A DNA stretch of 64,000 nt from Planctomycetota bacterium (GCA_014584395.1 JACTMY010000020.1:62001-126000), one strand, 5' to 3'. Shown: positions 16,849 through 26,352, counted from the first letter of the stretch. The notes: generated by a model from the letters alone, not told the origin. A program made the numbers and translations.

Positions 16849-18129
16849 TTAAAAACGGCGCCGATCCTTCTTGACGTCATAGATGATGGCGCCATCGATG
16901 AGCACCATGGTCACGTAATGCCGTGGATCGAGGATGGAGCCGGTGCTGATGACGATGTCGGCGTCCTTGCCCACTTCCAATGAGCCCACGCGGTGCGCCA
17001 CCATGAGCGCTTTGGCCGGCTCGATGGTCAGTCCGCGAAAGGCCGCTTCTTCCGTCCATCCCATGCGCACGGCCATGGTGGCCTGGAAGGCCAACTCTTC
17101 CTGCGGCACCACGGGGGCGTCCGTGTTCACGCCGAGCGGCATCGTGAAGTTGCGGCGGCGATACTCGGCCACGATCCCCTTGATCTGGCCTTCCGCCGGG
17201 TCGTAACGGAAGCCGCGCGGCCCGACCATGACCGGAATGTTGCGCTTCTTGATTTCATCCGACAACAGGTAGCTGTCGAACGTGCCATGGTCGATGACGA
17301 CCTTGAGGTTCATCTCGTCATGGAGGATGCGCAAGGTGGACATGACAATGGGATAACCTTGCGTGTGCACGACGACGGGGACTTCCTGGCGGAACAGGGG
17401 CTTGTAGTATTCGAGCCGAGGGTTGAGGTCGGGTTTGGTCGTGCGCCGCCCCGATTCGAAATCATCCCAATCCTTGACGTAGCCCATGCCCTCGCGGAGG
17501 GATTCGCGGATGACGTGGTTCATGCCCATGTAGCCGGAGCCGACTTCGCCGCCGCGGCGTTCAGGGTTGCCGGCTTGGGCGATCTTGAGCACGCCGGGAA
17601 AGCGGATGAGCACGTCCTCCAATTTGCCGGGGCCGGTTTTCATCATCGCCCCCCAGCCGCCCATGTTGGTGCCGCTGCCGGGAATGAAGCAGATCGTGGT
17701 GACGCCGCCGGCGACGGCGACTTTCAACTGTTCGTTGTTGGGTCGGATTTGATCCAGGACCCGCAGCTCCGGATTGGTTTGAAAGACCATTTCATTCAGA
17801 TCGCCCGTGCCGCCCACGTGGCTGTGGGCTTCGACGAGGCCCGGCATGGCAAAGCGGTCGCTGAGATCGATTTCTGTGTAGTCGGCGGGCACCTTGATCT
17901 CGCGGCGCGGGCCAATCGCTTCGATCTTGCCCTTGGCGATCAGGATGGTTCCCTGGTCGATGGGGTCGCCCGCGCAAGTGATGATTTTGCCCAGGTGCAA
18001 GGCCAGGTTGGGCTTGTCGGCGCGGGCGGACAGGCTAGCCGGTCCCGATGGGGTGGCCGAGCGCGGCAGATCCTGAGCGGGCAGGAGCGTGCAGAGACTC
18101 AGACAACTCAATAAGAGCAGGGAACGCAT
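16849..18129 (-). CDS. Exported imidazolonepropionase-like amidohydrolase, ligands intact (array member 5)
   Basis: 426 residues. This is the only array member with a plausible active site: MPGLVEAHSHVGG (HxH), VVVHTQG (strand-5 His), VIDHG (strand-6 His) and VNTDAPV (strand-8 Asp). The signal peptide is MRSLLLLSCLSLCTLLPAQ, with a possible lipobox at LLSC. The N- and C-terminal beta-sandwich halves are standard (GTILIAKGKIEAIG; VGSLEVGKDADIVI). Related enzymes hydrolyse cyclic amides, dipeptides or N-acyl compounds, so the substrate is open. Its ATG overlaps the stop of member 4 by one base (TAATG), which implies translational coupling to a pseudoenzyme. Confidence 0.88.
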   Translation of the reverse strand: MRSLLLLSCLSLCTLLPAQDLPRSATPSGPASLSARADKPNLALHLGKIITCAGDPIDQGTILIAKGKIEAIGPRREIKVPADYTEIDLSDRFAMPGLVEAHSHVGGTGDLNEMVFQTNPELRVLDQIRPNNEQLKVAVAGGVTTICFIPGSGTNMGGWGAMMKTGPGKLEDVLIRFPGVLKIAQAGNPERRGGEVGSGYMGMNHVIRESLREGMGYVKDWDDFESGRRTTKPDLNPRLEYYKPLFRQEVPVVVHTQGYPIVMSTLRILHDEMNLKVVIDHGTFDSYLLSDEIKKRNIPVMVGPRGFRYDPAEGQIKGIVAEYRRRNFTMPLGVNTDAPVVPQEELAFQATMAVRMGWTEEAAFRGLTIEPAKALMVAHRVGSLEVGKDADIVISTGSILDPRHYVTMVLIDGAIIYDVKKDRRRF

Positions 18130-20777
18130 TAGCGATCATCCTCCATTGAATGGACCCATTGTCCATCGATCATGACGGCGATAACCCGGGTGGCGGCGTC
18201 GAAGGGCGGACCGCTGAGCACGACCAGGTCCGCGTCCTTGCCCGCGGCCAAGACGCCGATCCGTTGGTCAAGCCCCAGCAGTTGCGCGGGGGTCGTGGTT
18301 AAGCCCGACAAGGCGTCGTCGGCGCCCAGCCCTTGCCGCACCGCGTAACGCAAGGCGCTAGGCAGTTGCTGCACGCCCGTGGCCGCTTGCGACTGGAAGG
18401 CGAAGGGGATGCCCGCGTTGGCCAGGCGCAAGGGCAGGTGAATCGTCTCGCGGTCCACGGTGCGTATAAACTCCGGCCCCGCGATCACGCTGACGTCCTT
18501 TTCGGCGAGCGCCGTTTCCATGCGATGGGCATCGTCCGCGCCGACGAGCACGGTGCGCACGTTGAATTCATCGCGAAAGATCGTAACCGCCAATTGGATT
18601 TGATCCAGGCGGCGGGCTTCGACGAGTGCCGGCATCTTGCCGGCGAAGAGGGAGCGATAGGGTTCGAGCACTTCGACGAGTTGCGGCTTCTGCGGCGCCT
18701 TCGGCTCCGGCGGCAGACTCTCGCTCGGCCCCTTGGCGGGAGCTGTCGAGCCTTCCGCGGGTTTCTTCTCTTCCGGCTTTTTCTCTTCCGGTTTCTTTTC
18801 CTCCGTGGCTTTCTCGTCGGGCTTCTTTTCCTCGGTTTTATTCTCTTCGGGTTTCTTTTCTTCGGGTTTGCTGGCTGGGAGCTTGGCTTTCAGGGCGTTG
18901 TATTCCGCCAACTTTTTCTGATATTCCTCGTTATCCCGTTCATACTGGGTCCAGGCATCGGCATAGGCTTTGCCGGAGCGAAGGGCGTCGCGCAGGGTTT
19001 GCCCGGTCATGGTGAGATTGCCCGAAACCTGGAAGCGAATGGCCGCCGGGTCCTTGAGCACCTGGGGACGATCGCTGAGCTTGAAGGCGACGACGGGACT
19101 GGGGCCGGCCTGTTCGATGCTCAACAGCACGCTGGTCACGCCGCCTTGCCGGGCCAGGCGCACCTGGGGATCGCTGGTGAGCAGGTATTCGCCCAGTTTG
19201 GTGCCGAGGGTGGCGTTGCCTTGCGGAGCGCCGCCCAGACCCAACTTGGCGCCCATGTCAAAGAAGCCCGGGACGATGACGGCTTGGCCAAAATCATGCA
19301 CGGGGCAATCGAGCGAAGCGGAAACGCTGCGGCCCACGCCGCGGATGGTGGAGCCATGAATCAACATTTGCCCTTGCTCGATCCGTTGGCCGTCTCCCGT
19401 GTAAATCTGGCGGGCCTTGAGCAGCATCGGCAAGGGTTTTGACTTGACCGCTTTGGGCAGGTTGGCGTTCGCGGCGGAGTAAACGTTTTCTCCAGCGATG
19501 AAGACCTGATCGATGCGGGAACGAGCGGCAAAGGGCGGGCCAGAAAGGACGACGAAATCCGCTTGTTGACCGGGTTCAAGGGTGCCCACGCGGTCGCCCA
19601 GACCCAGCAAATGAGCCGCATGGCGGGTGACGAGGCTCAAGGATTCATCCACACTGAGGGAAGTGCGATAAGAGCTGGCCAGATAGAGCAGGTCCTTCAG
19701 GTCGGCGTCTTGTTGGGGCCGCAGGGCGACGGGGATGCCCGCGTCCAGGAGCCAGCGGGCCTTTTCCTGCGAGGTCATGGGTTTCGGGGCATCCTCCTCC
19801 GGCACGGGCACTTCCTGAATGGCCCCGGCGCGCGCGTCGGGTTGCAGGATGACGCCGATCACAACGTCCTTCCACTGTTCCAAGGAGGTTCGAAACGGCC
19901 GCAGGTCGCCGGGATCGACCAGGATGAGCTTCAGGTTGAACTCGCGGGCCAAGGCCAGGGCGGCGCGCATGTCCGCCACCGTGGGGGTCGTGATCCGAAT
20001 GGTTTTGCCCGGCTTCATGTACTCGGCGATCACGTCCAGGGCCGACTCGGAGAGGTCGCCCGGAAGCGGACCACCGGGTTGACCCGCCGCCTGGAAAGCG
20101 GCTCGCAGTCCCGCGACGACGCTGGCCAGGCTGCTGCCCAATTGGGGTTTGGTCGGGTCCAAGGGTTTGTCAAAGGAGACCGCGCCGATGGGGGGCTCAT
20201 AAATGCGCGGGGCATTGCGATAGGCGCTCCCCAAGAGAATCCGCAGACTCTCGCGGTCTTTGAGGGTGCGGCGTTCGGGATCGCTTCCCGCGGTTTGCAC
20301 GACCGCGCCTTGGCCCGGCATCAAGCGGCGCGTGCCTGGCGCGACTTGGACCGTGGTGACGCCGCCGGCGAGCAGGGGTTGATAGTCCTCATAAAAATTG
20401 AAACCGTCCAAGGCGCGGACCTCGGGGGTCAAGGTTTGCACGTCGTCGCGGCCCCGCTCGGCCAGGCTCGTTTCCGCCGCGATCAAACCGGGCATGAGAA
20501 ACGCCTTGCCCAAGGGATGGACCTTGGCATGGGCCGGGTAGGCGGGCTGGTGATTGCGCATTTCCCCCACTTCCTTGACCTTGCCGCCTTCCACGATCAG
20601 GTAGCCATGGTTGATGGTTTTCTTGCCGGTCCAGATCGTTTGCGCGACATAGACGTCCGTGGCCGCCGTCGATGGGGGCGAAAGCGTGCCTTGACTGGCC
20701 GCCCAGAGCCATCCTGGCAATAAAGCCGCCAGCCAAACCCAGCGCAGCGACTTGCCGTGGAAAAGCGATCGTTTCAT
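18129..20777 (-). CDS. Exported tandem amidohydrolase-fold protein, both domains without metal ligands (array member 4)
   Basis: 882 residues, two amidohydrolase-like domains in one chain after a signal peptide (LRWVWLAALLPGWLWAASQ). Domain 1 has MPGLIAAETSL and domain 2 VPGFFDMGAKLG where HxH should be, so neither can bind metals in the usual way. Strand-5 His is Thr or Ala. Each domain keeps its GVTTVxxxP/GVTSVLL loop and C-terminal sandwich (VGTLEPGQQADFVVL; IGVLAAGKDADLVVL). A low-complexity Glu/Lys/Pro segment lies inside domain 2. The ATG at 20777 begins a good signal peptide; the frame is open to 21104 but overlaps the upstream gene. Confidence 0.8.
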   Translation of the reverse strand: MKRSLFHGKSLRWVWLAALLPGWLWAASQGTLSPPSTAATDVYVAQTIWTGKKTINHGYLIVEGGKVKEVGEMRNHQPAYPAHAKVHPLGKAFLMPGLIAAETSLAERGRDDVQTLTPEVRALDGFNFYEDYQPLLAGGVTTVQVAPGTRRLMPGQGAVVQTAGSDPERRTLKDRESLRILLGSAYRNAPRIYEPPIGAVSFDKPLDPTKPQLGSSLASVVAGLRAAFQAAGQPGGPLPGDLSESALDVIAEYMKPGKTIRITTPTVADMRAALALAREFNLKLILVDPGDLRPFRTSLEQWKDVVIGVILQPDARAGAIQEVPVPEEDAPKPMTSQEKARWLLDAGIPVALRPQQDADLKDLLYLASSYRTSLSVDESLSLVTRHAAHLLGLGDRVGTLEPGQQADFVVLSGPPFAARSRIDQVFIAGENVYSAANANLPKAVKSKPLPMLLKARQIYTGDGQRIEQGQMLIHGSTIRGVGRSVSASLDCPVHDFGQAVIVPGFFDMGAKLGLGGAPQGNATLGTKLGEYLLTSDPQVRLARQGGVTSVLLSIEQAGPSPVVAFKLSDRPQVLKDPAAIRFQVSGNLTMTGQTLRDALRSGKAYADAWTQYERDNEEYQKKLAEYNALKAKLPASKPEEKKPEENKTEEKKPDEKATEEKKPEEKKPEEKKPAEGSTAPAKGPSESLPPEPKAPQKPQLVEVLEPYRSLFAGKMPALVEARRLDQIQLAVTIFRDEFNVRTVLVGADDAHRMETALAEKDVSVIAGPEFIRTVDRETIHLPLRLANAGIPFAFQSQAATGVQQLPSALRYAVRQGLGADDALSGLTTTPAQLLGLDQRIGVLAAGKDADLVVLSGPPFDAATRVIAVMIDGQWVHSMEDDR
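18759..18870 (-). repeat. 15-nt minisatellite encoding EEKKP repeats
   Basis: About seven imperfect copies of a 15-nt unit code for PEEKK/TEEKK/PDEKA-type pentapeptides within array member 4. The tract is highly charged and likely disordered, and it splits the second amidohydrolase-like domain. Such tracts change length by slippage. Confidence 0.8.
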
Positions 20778-20833
20778 CGTGTGGTTCAACCTTGTTCGTT
20801 GCGATGCTTGTGAGCCGATGTTCTTAACCTTCT

Positions 20834-22228
20834 TTATTTTTTGGCATCCGATTGCAGCAGCCCCTTGAGCTTGCGATCTTGTTCGCGATCGTAAACCACT
20901 TGGCCGTTGACGATGGTTTTTTCCACCCAGGTATCGATCTTGAGCGGATCGCCGGAGAGGATGATCAGGTCCGCATCCTTGCCCGCTTCCAAGGTGCCGA
21001 CGAGCTTGTCCGCGCCGACGGCCTGGGCGGCGCGCCGCGTGATGGTGTCCAGGGCTTCCTCCTCGGAAGCGCCGTATTTCACGAGCGTCGCGGCCTGATA
21101 CCAAAGGAAGTTGGTGCCCAGGGTGGGGGGCAGGTTCGGCTGCCGGAACAAATTCCCGCTGCCGATGCCGGTCACTTGCAAGGCGACGGGGATTTTATGT
21201 TCGCGGTAGACTTCGGGCAGAATGATCTGCTGATCTTCGCCGGTTTGCGGCTGCGTTTCCCAAAAGACGAGCGTCGGCTCCAAGATCACGGGCAAACCGC
21301 TGGCCGCGACCAGCTTGGCGGCTTTGTAGCAATCCCGGTCCAGCACCAGAACGGATTTAAGGCCATACTCCTTGGTCAATCGCAAGGCCTGCGGCACGTC
21401 CATGGCCAATTCACAATAGATGAAGGCCAGGAGTTCGCCTTTCAGCAGACTGGCCAAGGCGGCCCGCACCTGCGCGGCATCCACATTGCCGGCATCGGGT
21501 CGCGGCGCGGTGCCGCGCTGGCCGCGCGGCGGCCGCTGAAACCCGTTCGTGGTCGAGCCGTCGTCGTCCTTGGGTTCGCGGCTGGCGTCCGAACTGGCGG
21601 CGGTGGGTTTGGGGGAGGATTTGGCCTTTTCCTCCTCGAGGAAGATTCGGGCCGCGTCCAATTCCTTCCGGAGCGCCGCCATATGGCTCATGCGGCTGCG
21701 TTCGGCCGTGGGCTTCAGGGAGATTTTGATCCCGGCGCCGCGCTTGAGGATCATGTCGTTGACCGTCACGCCCGCCGTTTTGACAATCGCACCCTGGCCG
21801 CCGAACATCGTGTTGTTCCCGGGGAAGATGGCCACGGTGGTCACGCCATTGCGGCGGCATTCATCGAAATACTCCTGGCTCGGATCGATGCCGTCGATCA
21901 CGGAGAGGAAGGGCGTGTTGGGGTTCGTCTCATTGGTCTGATCCATGCCGCGCGAGCTGTGCGCCTCGATGAATCCGGGCATGATCACCTTGCCCTTGGC
22001 GTCGATGACCTTGACGTCCGGGGGAATGGCCACGTCCTTGCCGATGGCCTCGATTTTGCCATTGCGAATCAGGATCACCCCCTCTTCCAGGGCGGGACCA
22101 CTCATGGGAATGATTTTCCCGCCGCGCAGGGCCAGACTTTCCTGGGCCGCGACGGGAGCGGAGGTCATCCCCCAGCCCGCGAGCAGGACCCATCCCAAGA
22201 CGTGCACGTGGATTCGCCGACGCATCAT
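20834..22228 (-). CDS. Exported amidohydrolase-fold protein, one metal histidine kept (array member 3)
   Basis: 464 residues with a signal peptide. The strand-1 motif MPGFIEAHSSRG keeps the first histidine of HxH but has Ser in place of the second, an intermediate state between member 5 and the others. The strand-5 position reads AFIYCELAMD, strand 6 VLVLDRD, and no TDAP-like strand 8 is present (LQVTGIGSGN). The N-terminal GVILIRNGKIEAIG and C-terminal VGTLEAGKDADLIIL are canonical. A charged linker around KSSPKPTAASSD interrupts the barrel. The next gene follows after 56 nt. Catalysis with two metals looks unlikely. Confidence 0.82.
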   Translation of the reverse strand: MMRRRIHVHVLGWVLLAGWGMTSAPVAAQESLALRGGKIIPMSGPALEEGVILIRNGKIEAIGKDVAIPPDVKVIDAKGKVIMPGFIEAHSSRGMDQTNETNPNTPFLSVIDGIDPSQEYFDECRRNGVTTVAIFPGNNTMFGGQGAIVKTAGVTVNDMILKRGAGIKISLKPTAERSRMSHMAALRKELDAARIFLEEEKAKSSPKPTAASSDASREPKDDDGSTTNGFQRPPRGQRGTAPRPDAGNVDAAQVRAALASLLKGELLAFIYCELAMDVPQALRLTKEYGLKSVLVLDRDCYKAAKLVAASGLPVILEPTLVFWETQPQTGEDQQIILPEVYREHKIPVALQVTGIGSGNLFRQPNLPPTLGTNFLWYQAATLVKYGASEEEALDTITRRAAQAVGADKLVGTLEAGKDADLIILSGDPLKIDTWVEKTIVNGQVVYDREQDRKLKGLLQSDAKK

Positions 22229-22265
22229 GACCGATCACCTTCCCCTTGAAGATGGATAAACGAAG

Positions 22266-23438
22266 CTATTTTTTGCCGTGCCATTGTCCTTGAGTCATCA
22301 CCCAAGCGACACCCGTGGTTAATTCAAATGGATCGCCGGTCAAAGCCAGCAGGTCGGCGTCTTGACCGACGGCGATGGTGCCCACGCGGGATTCCACGCC
22401 GAGCAGCCGGGCGGGCGTCTTGGTGATGGCTTCTAAAGCCACGCCCTTGGGGCAGCCGAAACGAATGGCGAAGCGCGCCTGATCCAGCAAATGGCCGCCC
22501 GTGAACGCGAAGGTCACTCCCGCGTCGTGCAATTCGCCGCCCTGATTCCAAAAGACTTCGCTGCCTTCCGTGGCCGTGCCGGCTTGCGTGGTCACTTTCG
22601 TCAGCAGGACCGGCACTTTGGCGGAGGCCAACGTCTCCTTGACCTTGTAGGCTTCGTTGCCCTCGACCAGGACGGGCGTGAATTGATAATCCTTGCCCAA
22701 ACGCAAGAGGCTGAGAATGTCCGAGTCGATGCGGCTGACGCCGTAGATGGTGCGCTTGCCCGTCAGCGCTTCGTGAATGACGCTCGGCGTTCCGTTCGTC
22801 GACGCCTGGGCGGAGGCGAAGGTTTGCCGGAGCATCCAGACCACGCCCATGCGATTGGTGGGTTGCCGAACGTAGATGCTGTCCGGCCGCTGCCGCGACG
22901 AGTTGCGATTGGCGGGATCGGAAGCCACCGTGATGACCAGGCCGCCCGCTTCGACCAGGGTGCGCTGCGCCAGCGGCCCAGCCGTTTTGACCACGGCCAG
23001 TTGCCCGGAGATGACGTTTTCCGTGCCGGGCATCAGGCCCAACGTGGTCACGCCTTCGGCAAGGGCTTCCCGGAAGCTGCGCGACTGCCAGTTGATCGCT
23101 GTGTGGACCTTGTAGTTAGGCGTGAGTTCCTGGGTGATTTCATTGACGCTCGATTCGATGCCGACTTGACTGCGGGCATCGACCAGGCCGGGGATGAGCA
23201 CGCCCTGAGACAAATCGATGACCTTGACGCCCTCCGGGGCAGCAATCTCCGCGGCCACCTCAACGATTTTCCCATTCTTGACGTGGACCATGCCGGGAGC
23301 CAGGGGAGCGCCGGTGAGCGTGTACACCTTGCCCGCGCGAATGAGCCACTCTTCCGCCAAGAGGGAACGGGGGCCGGCGAGGAATCCCGCCAGACCGAGG
23401 ATCAAGAGAAACCGAGGAAAACCTGGTAGCCGCATCAT
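22266..23438 (-). CDS. Exported amidohydrolase-fold protein, metal ligands lost (array member 2)
   Basis: 390 residues, the shortest member, with signal peptide FLLILGLAGFLAGPRSLLA. The strand-1 motif is IPGLVDARSQVG: the spacing of DxHxH is kept but the histidines are Arg and Gln. The strand-5 and strand-6 positions read YGVSRIDSD and TPVLVEGNE, and strand 8 is FAFTGGH, without the Asp. The C-terminal VGTIAVGQDADLLALTGDPF is intact. It starts 66 nt after member 1 and precedes member 3 by 37 nt. Confidence 0.82.
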   Translation of the reverse strand: MMRLPGFPRFLLILGLAGFLAGPRSLLAEEWLIRAGKVYTLTGAPLAPGMVHVKNGKIVEVAAEIAAPEGVKVIDLSQGVLIPGLVDARSQVGIESSVNEITQELTPNYKVHTAINWQSRSFREALAEGVTTLGLMPGTENVISGQLAVVKTAGPLAQRTLVEAGGLVITVASDPANRNSSRQRPDSIYVRQPTNRMGVVWMLRQTFASAQASTNGTPSVIHEALTGKRTIYGVSRIDSDILSLLRLGKDYQFTPVLVEGNEAYKVKETLASAKVPVLLTKVTTQAGTATEGSEVFWNQGGELHDAGVTFAFTGGHLLDQARFAIRFGCPKGVALEAITKTPARLLGVESRVGTIAVGQDADLLALTGDPFELTTGVAWVMTQGQWHGKK

Positions 23439-23504
23439 GTATCACAACCCATGGAGTAAGTTGAAGCGATCGGTATTAAGCCACCGCGTCTTCGCCGCAC
23501 CGGC

Positions 23505-25850
23505 TCAAGGCTTTTCGACCAGCCGACCCTGCACGATCACGTATTGGGGCTTGGACTGCAAATCCAAGGGCGATCCCGTCCAGATCACGCAGTCGGCGTC
23601 GCCGTCGGGCCGCCATTGGCCAAAACCCTCGGGCAGGCCCAGCAAGCCGTCGGGTCCGCGCGTCAGGCCAAGCAGCGCTTTTTCCGGAGTCAGCCCCATC
23701 TGCACGGACAGGCCGGCCATCAAACGCAGCTCTTGCCCCGTCCCCATGCCATAACCGATGGGCCATTGGCAGCGGGCCAGCCAGGCGCGCCATTCGTGGG
23801 CGGCCTGCAGCCATTGCTTGGGACCCAGAATCACTCCCAGCGAGCCCGGCTCGGCATCCCATTCCGCGTGGCGGATCTCGAGCGGTTCGATCAGCAGGCT
23901 GCGCAGTCGAAACGCGCGGCTCAATCGCAGCGCCGCATCCGACTCCGCTTGCGAATCCACCACCCAAAAGGCCGTTTGTTTTCGCTCCAGCAGGGCTTGG
24001 ATCGATTGTTTCTGCTGCTCATTGAGCTTGGTTCGCATGGATTCGGGCACATACAACTGCCAATCCATGGTGCGGCCGAGCAGGGACTCCGACGCCAAAT
24101 CAATCTGCCCCGCCAGGCTCGATGGAAAGCGATTGGCATCGCGGGAGGCTCCCGTGAAGACGAACTGCTGACCTAGCGCCGCCTGGACCACGTGCGGCGC
24201 GGCGGACAAGCGGATCAGCCCGGCTTGCCCGCTCAAGACTTGCTTATGCGGCGGCGTCAAGACGACGTGGGTGAAGCCTTGTTTGCGGAAGGCTCGCACC
24301 CATTCGGCCTCCGGATCAAACTCATCCACGGCGCGCAGATGGCTGGCATGAGCATCCGCTTCTTCGGTGGCCAGGTTCGGGGCAAAAGCCGCCGCGAATA
24401 AGCCGGGCGTGATCGGACCGTCGCCGCAGTCGTAGATCGGGTAGCCCGCGGTCTCGGCGGGGCGCGCGGTCAGTGAAACGATTTTGCCATTCTCGATGAC
24501 CAGAGCGCCGGGTTGAAATTGGCCCTGCTCGTTCAGGATGCGGTTCGACTTGAGGACGAACTTGGCCGGCAGCGGATCGGGCAGGGAGACCGTCGCCGTT
24601 GTTGAGCTGGACTTCGCCTTGGGGGCGGCGAGAGGGTTCGCGGGTTGATACGTGATCTTGCCTTGCGCCATGGTCAAGCGCACAGGCACGGACGGATCGA
24701 GCGGATCGCCGGCAAACACCGCCAAGTCGGCGGAACGGCCGGGAGCCAGGCTGCCCAAACGGTCGGCGACGCCGAGCAGTTCCGCGGGATAGAGGGTGAT
24801 CGCCTTGAGCACCTGGTCGGCGGGCAGGCCTTGAGCCACCGCGACCGCGGCTTGGGCGCGGAGCAGGGTCGTGGCTTGGGAGCGCTCTCCAAAAGAGCCA
24901 AGCATCCATTTCGATGAGTCGGTGAGCAGGGATTTGGGCCAGTCGCGTTCTTTTTTCCGCTGCGACGCCCCCCAAATGGAACCCGTGCCAAAAGGCCCGA
25001 GCACCATGGGCAGGCGGCGGTCGCGGAGGGTTTCCGCCGTCAGCCGCGGCTCGCTCACGCCTTCCAGGATGAGGCGAATTTTGAAATCTTCCTGCAGCTT
25101 CATCGCTCGGCGCAGGTCGTCCTCAAAGTGAGCTTCGACGCGGAGCGGAATCTCCCCTTTCAGCACCCGCACAAGCTGTTCCTTGACGGGATCTTTCTGA
25201 GAGGGTTTGCTTGTGCTATACGTCTTGGCGGCGTCGAGTTGGCCGCGGAGTTGCTGGAATTGAGCCTGCCGCTGCAAGGAATTGGCCGTTCCTTGGCCGA
25301 CGCCGAGGCTCGCTTGCAGCCAGGCGGCTTTTTTGATGATCCATTCGGCCGTGTCGTGTCCAGGGGAGACCGCGAGCACGGCCCCCAACCCGCCAAACGT
25401 GCCCGAGGCGGCGGGCTGCACGCCCACGGCCGTGATCCCCTGGGCGGCGGCATCACTCCAATCGTCGCTAAAAGGGTCGACCGCATCGAGGATATCGAGC
25501 GTGCCATCCCGGCCGCCTTCCCGGGCCGAAGCGGGATGGAGCCGCACGACGCTGCGGGCATCGAACAAGCCGGGCGTCACGACGCAGCCGGTGATGTCGA
25601 TGACTTCGTAATCCCCGGTCCATTTCTTGGCGCGGCTGATTTCCTTGATCTTGCCGTTTTGAATCAGAATGATGCCTTCAAACGTGCCCTCATCCGTTTG
25701 CGTGATGATGGTTCCCCCCACCAGCACGATCGGTTTTGTACCTTGCGGCGGAGCGGATTCATGAAGGGCGTTGGCTGTGTGGTTGAAGTGAATCCCATAA
25801 AGCGTGAGTGCGCCACAACACACTACCCAAAACCAACTTCGGCGAGTCAT
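23505..25850 (-). CDS. Exported tandem amidohydrolase-fold protein, both domains without metal ligands (array member 1)
   Basis: 781 residues; first gene of the array and the one next to the likely promoter. It has an N-terminal hydrophobic signal (WFWVVCCGALTLYG) and two amidohydrolase-like domains. Domain 1 has TPGLFDARSVV, close to member 2, and domain 2 TPGLFAAAFAPN; both lack HxH. Domain 1 keeps the C-terminal LGSLAPGRSADLAVFAGDPLDP. Domain 2 ends in GDADCVIWTGSPLDL. The shared DAR motif suggests members 1 and 2 descend from one already degenerate ancestor. Whether it folds as a covalent pseudo-dimer is inference. Confidence 0.8.
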   Translation of the reverse strand: MTRRSWFWVVCCGALTLYGIHFNHTANALHESAPPQGTKPIVLVGGTIITQTDEGTFEGIILIQNGKIKEISRAKKWTGDYEVIDITGCVVTPGLFDARSVVRLHPASAREGGRDGTLDILDAVDPFSDDWSDAAAQGITAVGVQPAASGTFGGLGAVLAVSPGHDTAEWIIKKAAWLQASLGVGQGTANSLQRQAQFQQLRGQLDAAKTYSTSKPSQKDPVKEQLVRVLKGEIPLRVEAHFEDDLRRAMKLQEDFKIRLILEGVSEPRLTAETLRDRRLPMVLGPFGTGSIWGASQRKKERDWPKSLLTDSSKWMLGSFGERSQATTLLRAQAAVAVAQGLPADQVLKAITLYPAELLGVADRLGSLAPGRSADLAVFAGDPLDPSVPVRLTMAQGKITYQPANPLAAPKAKSSSTTATVSLPDPLPAKFVLKSNRILNEQGQFQPGALVIENGKIVSLTARPAETAGYPIYDCGDGPITPGLFAAAFAPNLATEEADAHASHLRAVDEFDPEAEWVRAFRKQGFTHVVLTPPHKQVLSGQAGLIRLSAAPHVVQAALGQQFVFTGASRDANRFPSSLAGQIDLASESLLGRTMDWQLYVPESMRTKLNEQQKQSIQALLERKQTAFWVVDSQAESDAALRLSRAFRLRSLLIEPLEIRHAEWDAEPGSLGVILGPKQWLQAAHEWRAWLARCQWPIGYGMGTGQELRLMAGLSVQMGLTPEKALLGLTRGPDGLLGLPEGFGQWRPDGDADCVIWTGSPLDLQSKPQYVIVQGRLVEKP

Positions 25851-26352
25851 GATGCAGTCTCGAGGATGGTCATTACAGCGGAAGGATCAATTCTGATAGA
25901 GTAAACTCTCCGGCCTGCCCAGGACAAGCAAAATGATTTGGGATTAAGTACATTTAATCGATTTGGGAGCAATTATAACCACTAAGGTCGCACCGGAGGC
26001 AGTCCATCGGTGCACGGCCAAGCCCGAGGTTCAAACAAGTTGCAAAGCCGCAAGGGATCGGGAGAGGGGGATTGTAGCCCAAGGCTGGCAGATTCGATGG
26101 TGGCGAAGTGCGCGCCTTTTGGGGTAAAATAGGGTTCGCGCCTAAAGAAGCCCTCGACTGCAACGAATGAAAAATAACGAAGCACCGGCCAACGCAGCGG
26201 CTTCAGTTTAATGCCTCATCTGAAACCGCACGCCTTGGCCGTGGTAGCTTCATTGATCGATGAAGCGAAACAGGTGAAACACAGGATGGCACAGACGATG
26301 AGCCGTTTGGCTGAAGTTGGCAGCGCCTCGGGTCGTTGTTCCTGGATGTGAT
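25851..26352. other. 502-nt divergent intergenic region
   Basis: No gene is supported here. The region separates the amidohydrolase array (minus) from the FHA protein (plus). An AT-rich island at about 25930-25985 contains TATAAT on the minus strand (plus coordinates 25972-25977) without a convincing -35. On the plus strand TAAAAT occurs at 26125-26130. A 14-codon open frame at 26167-26211 has no support. Confidence 0.5.

Noticed and set aside
20852-22249. 465-codon open frame antisense to array member 3
   Set aside because: Mirror of the amidohydrolase codons; no domain.
14031-25850. Reading the amidohydrolase array as pseudogenes
   Set aside because: All seven frames are intact, with export signals, ordered spacing and conserved structural motifs, so decay is less likely than a retained non-catalytic role.
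26167-26211. 14-codon open frame upstream of the FHA gene, possible leader peptide
   Set aside because: No ribosome-binding site, no attenuator and no codon pattern to support it.
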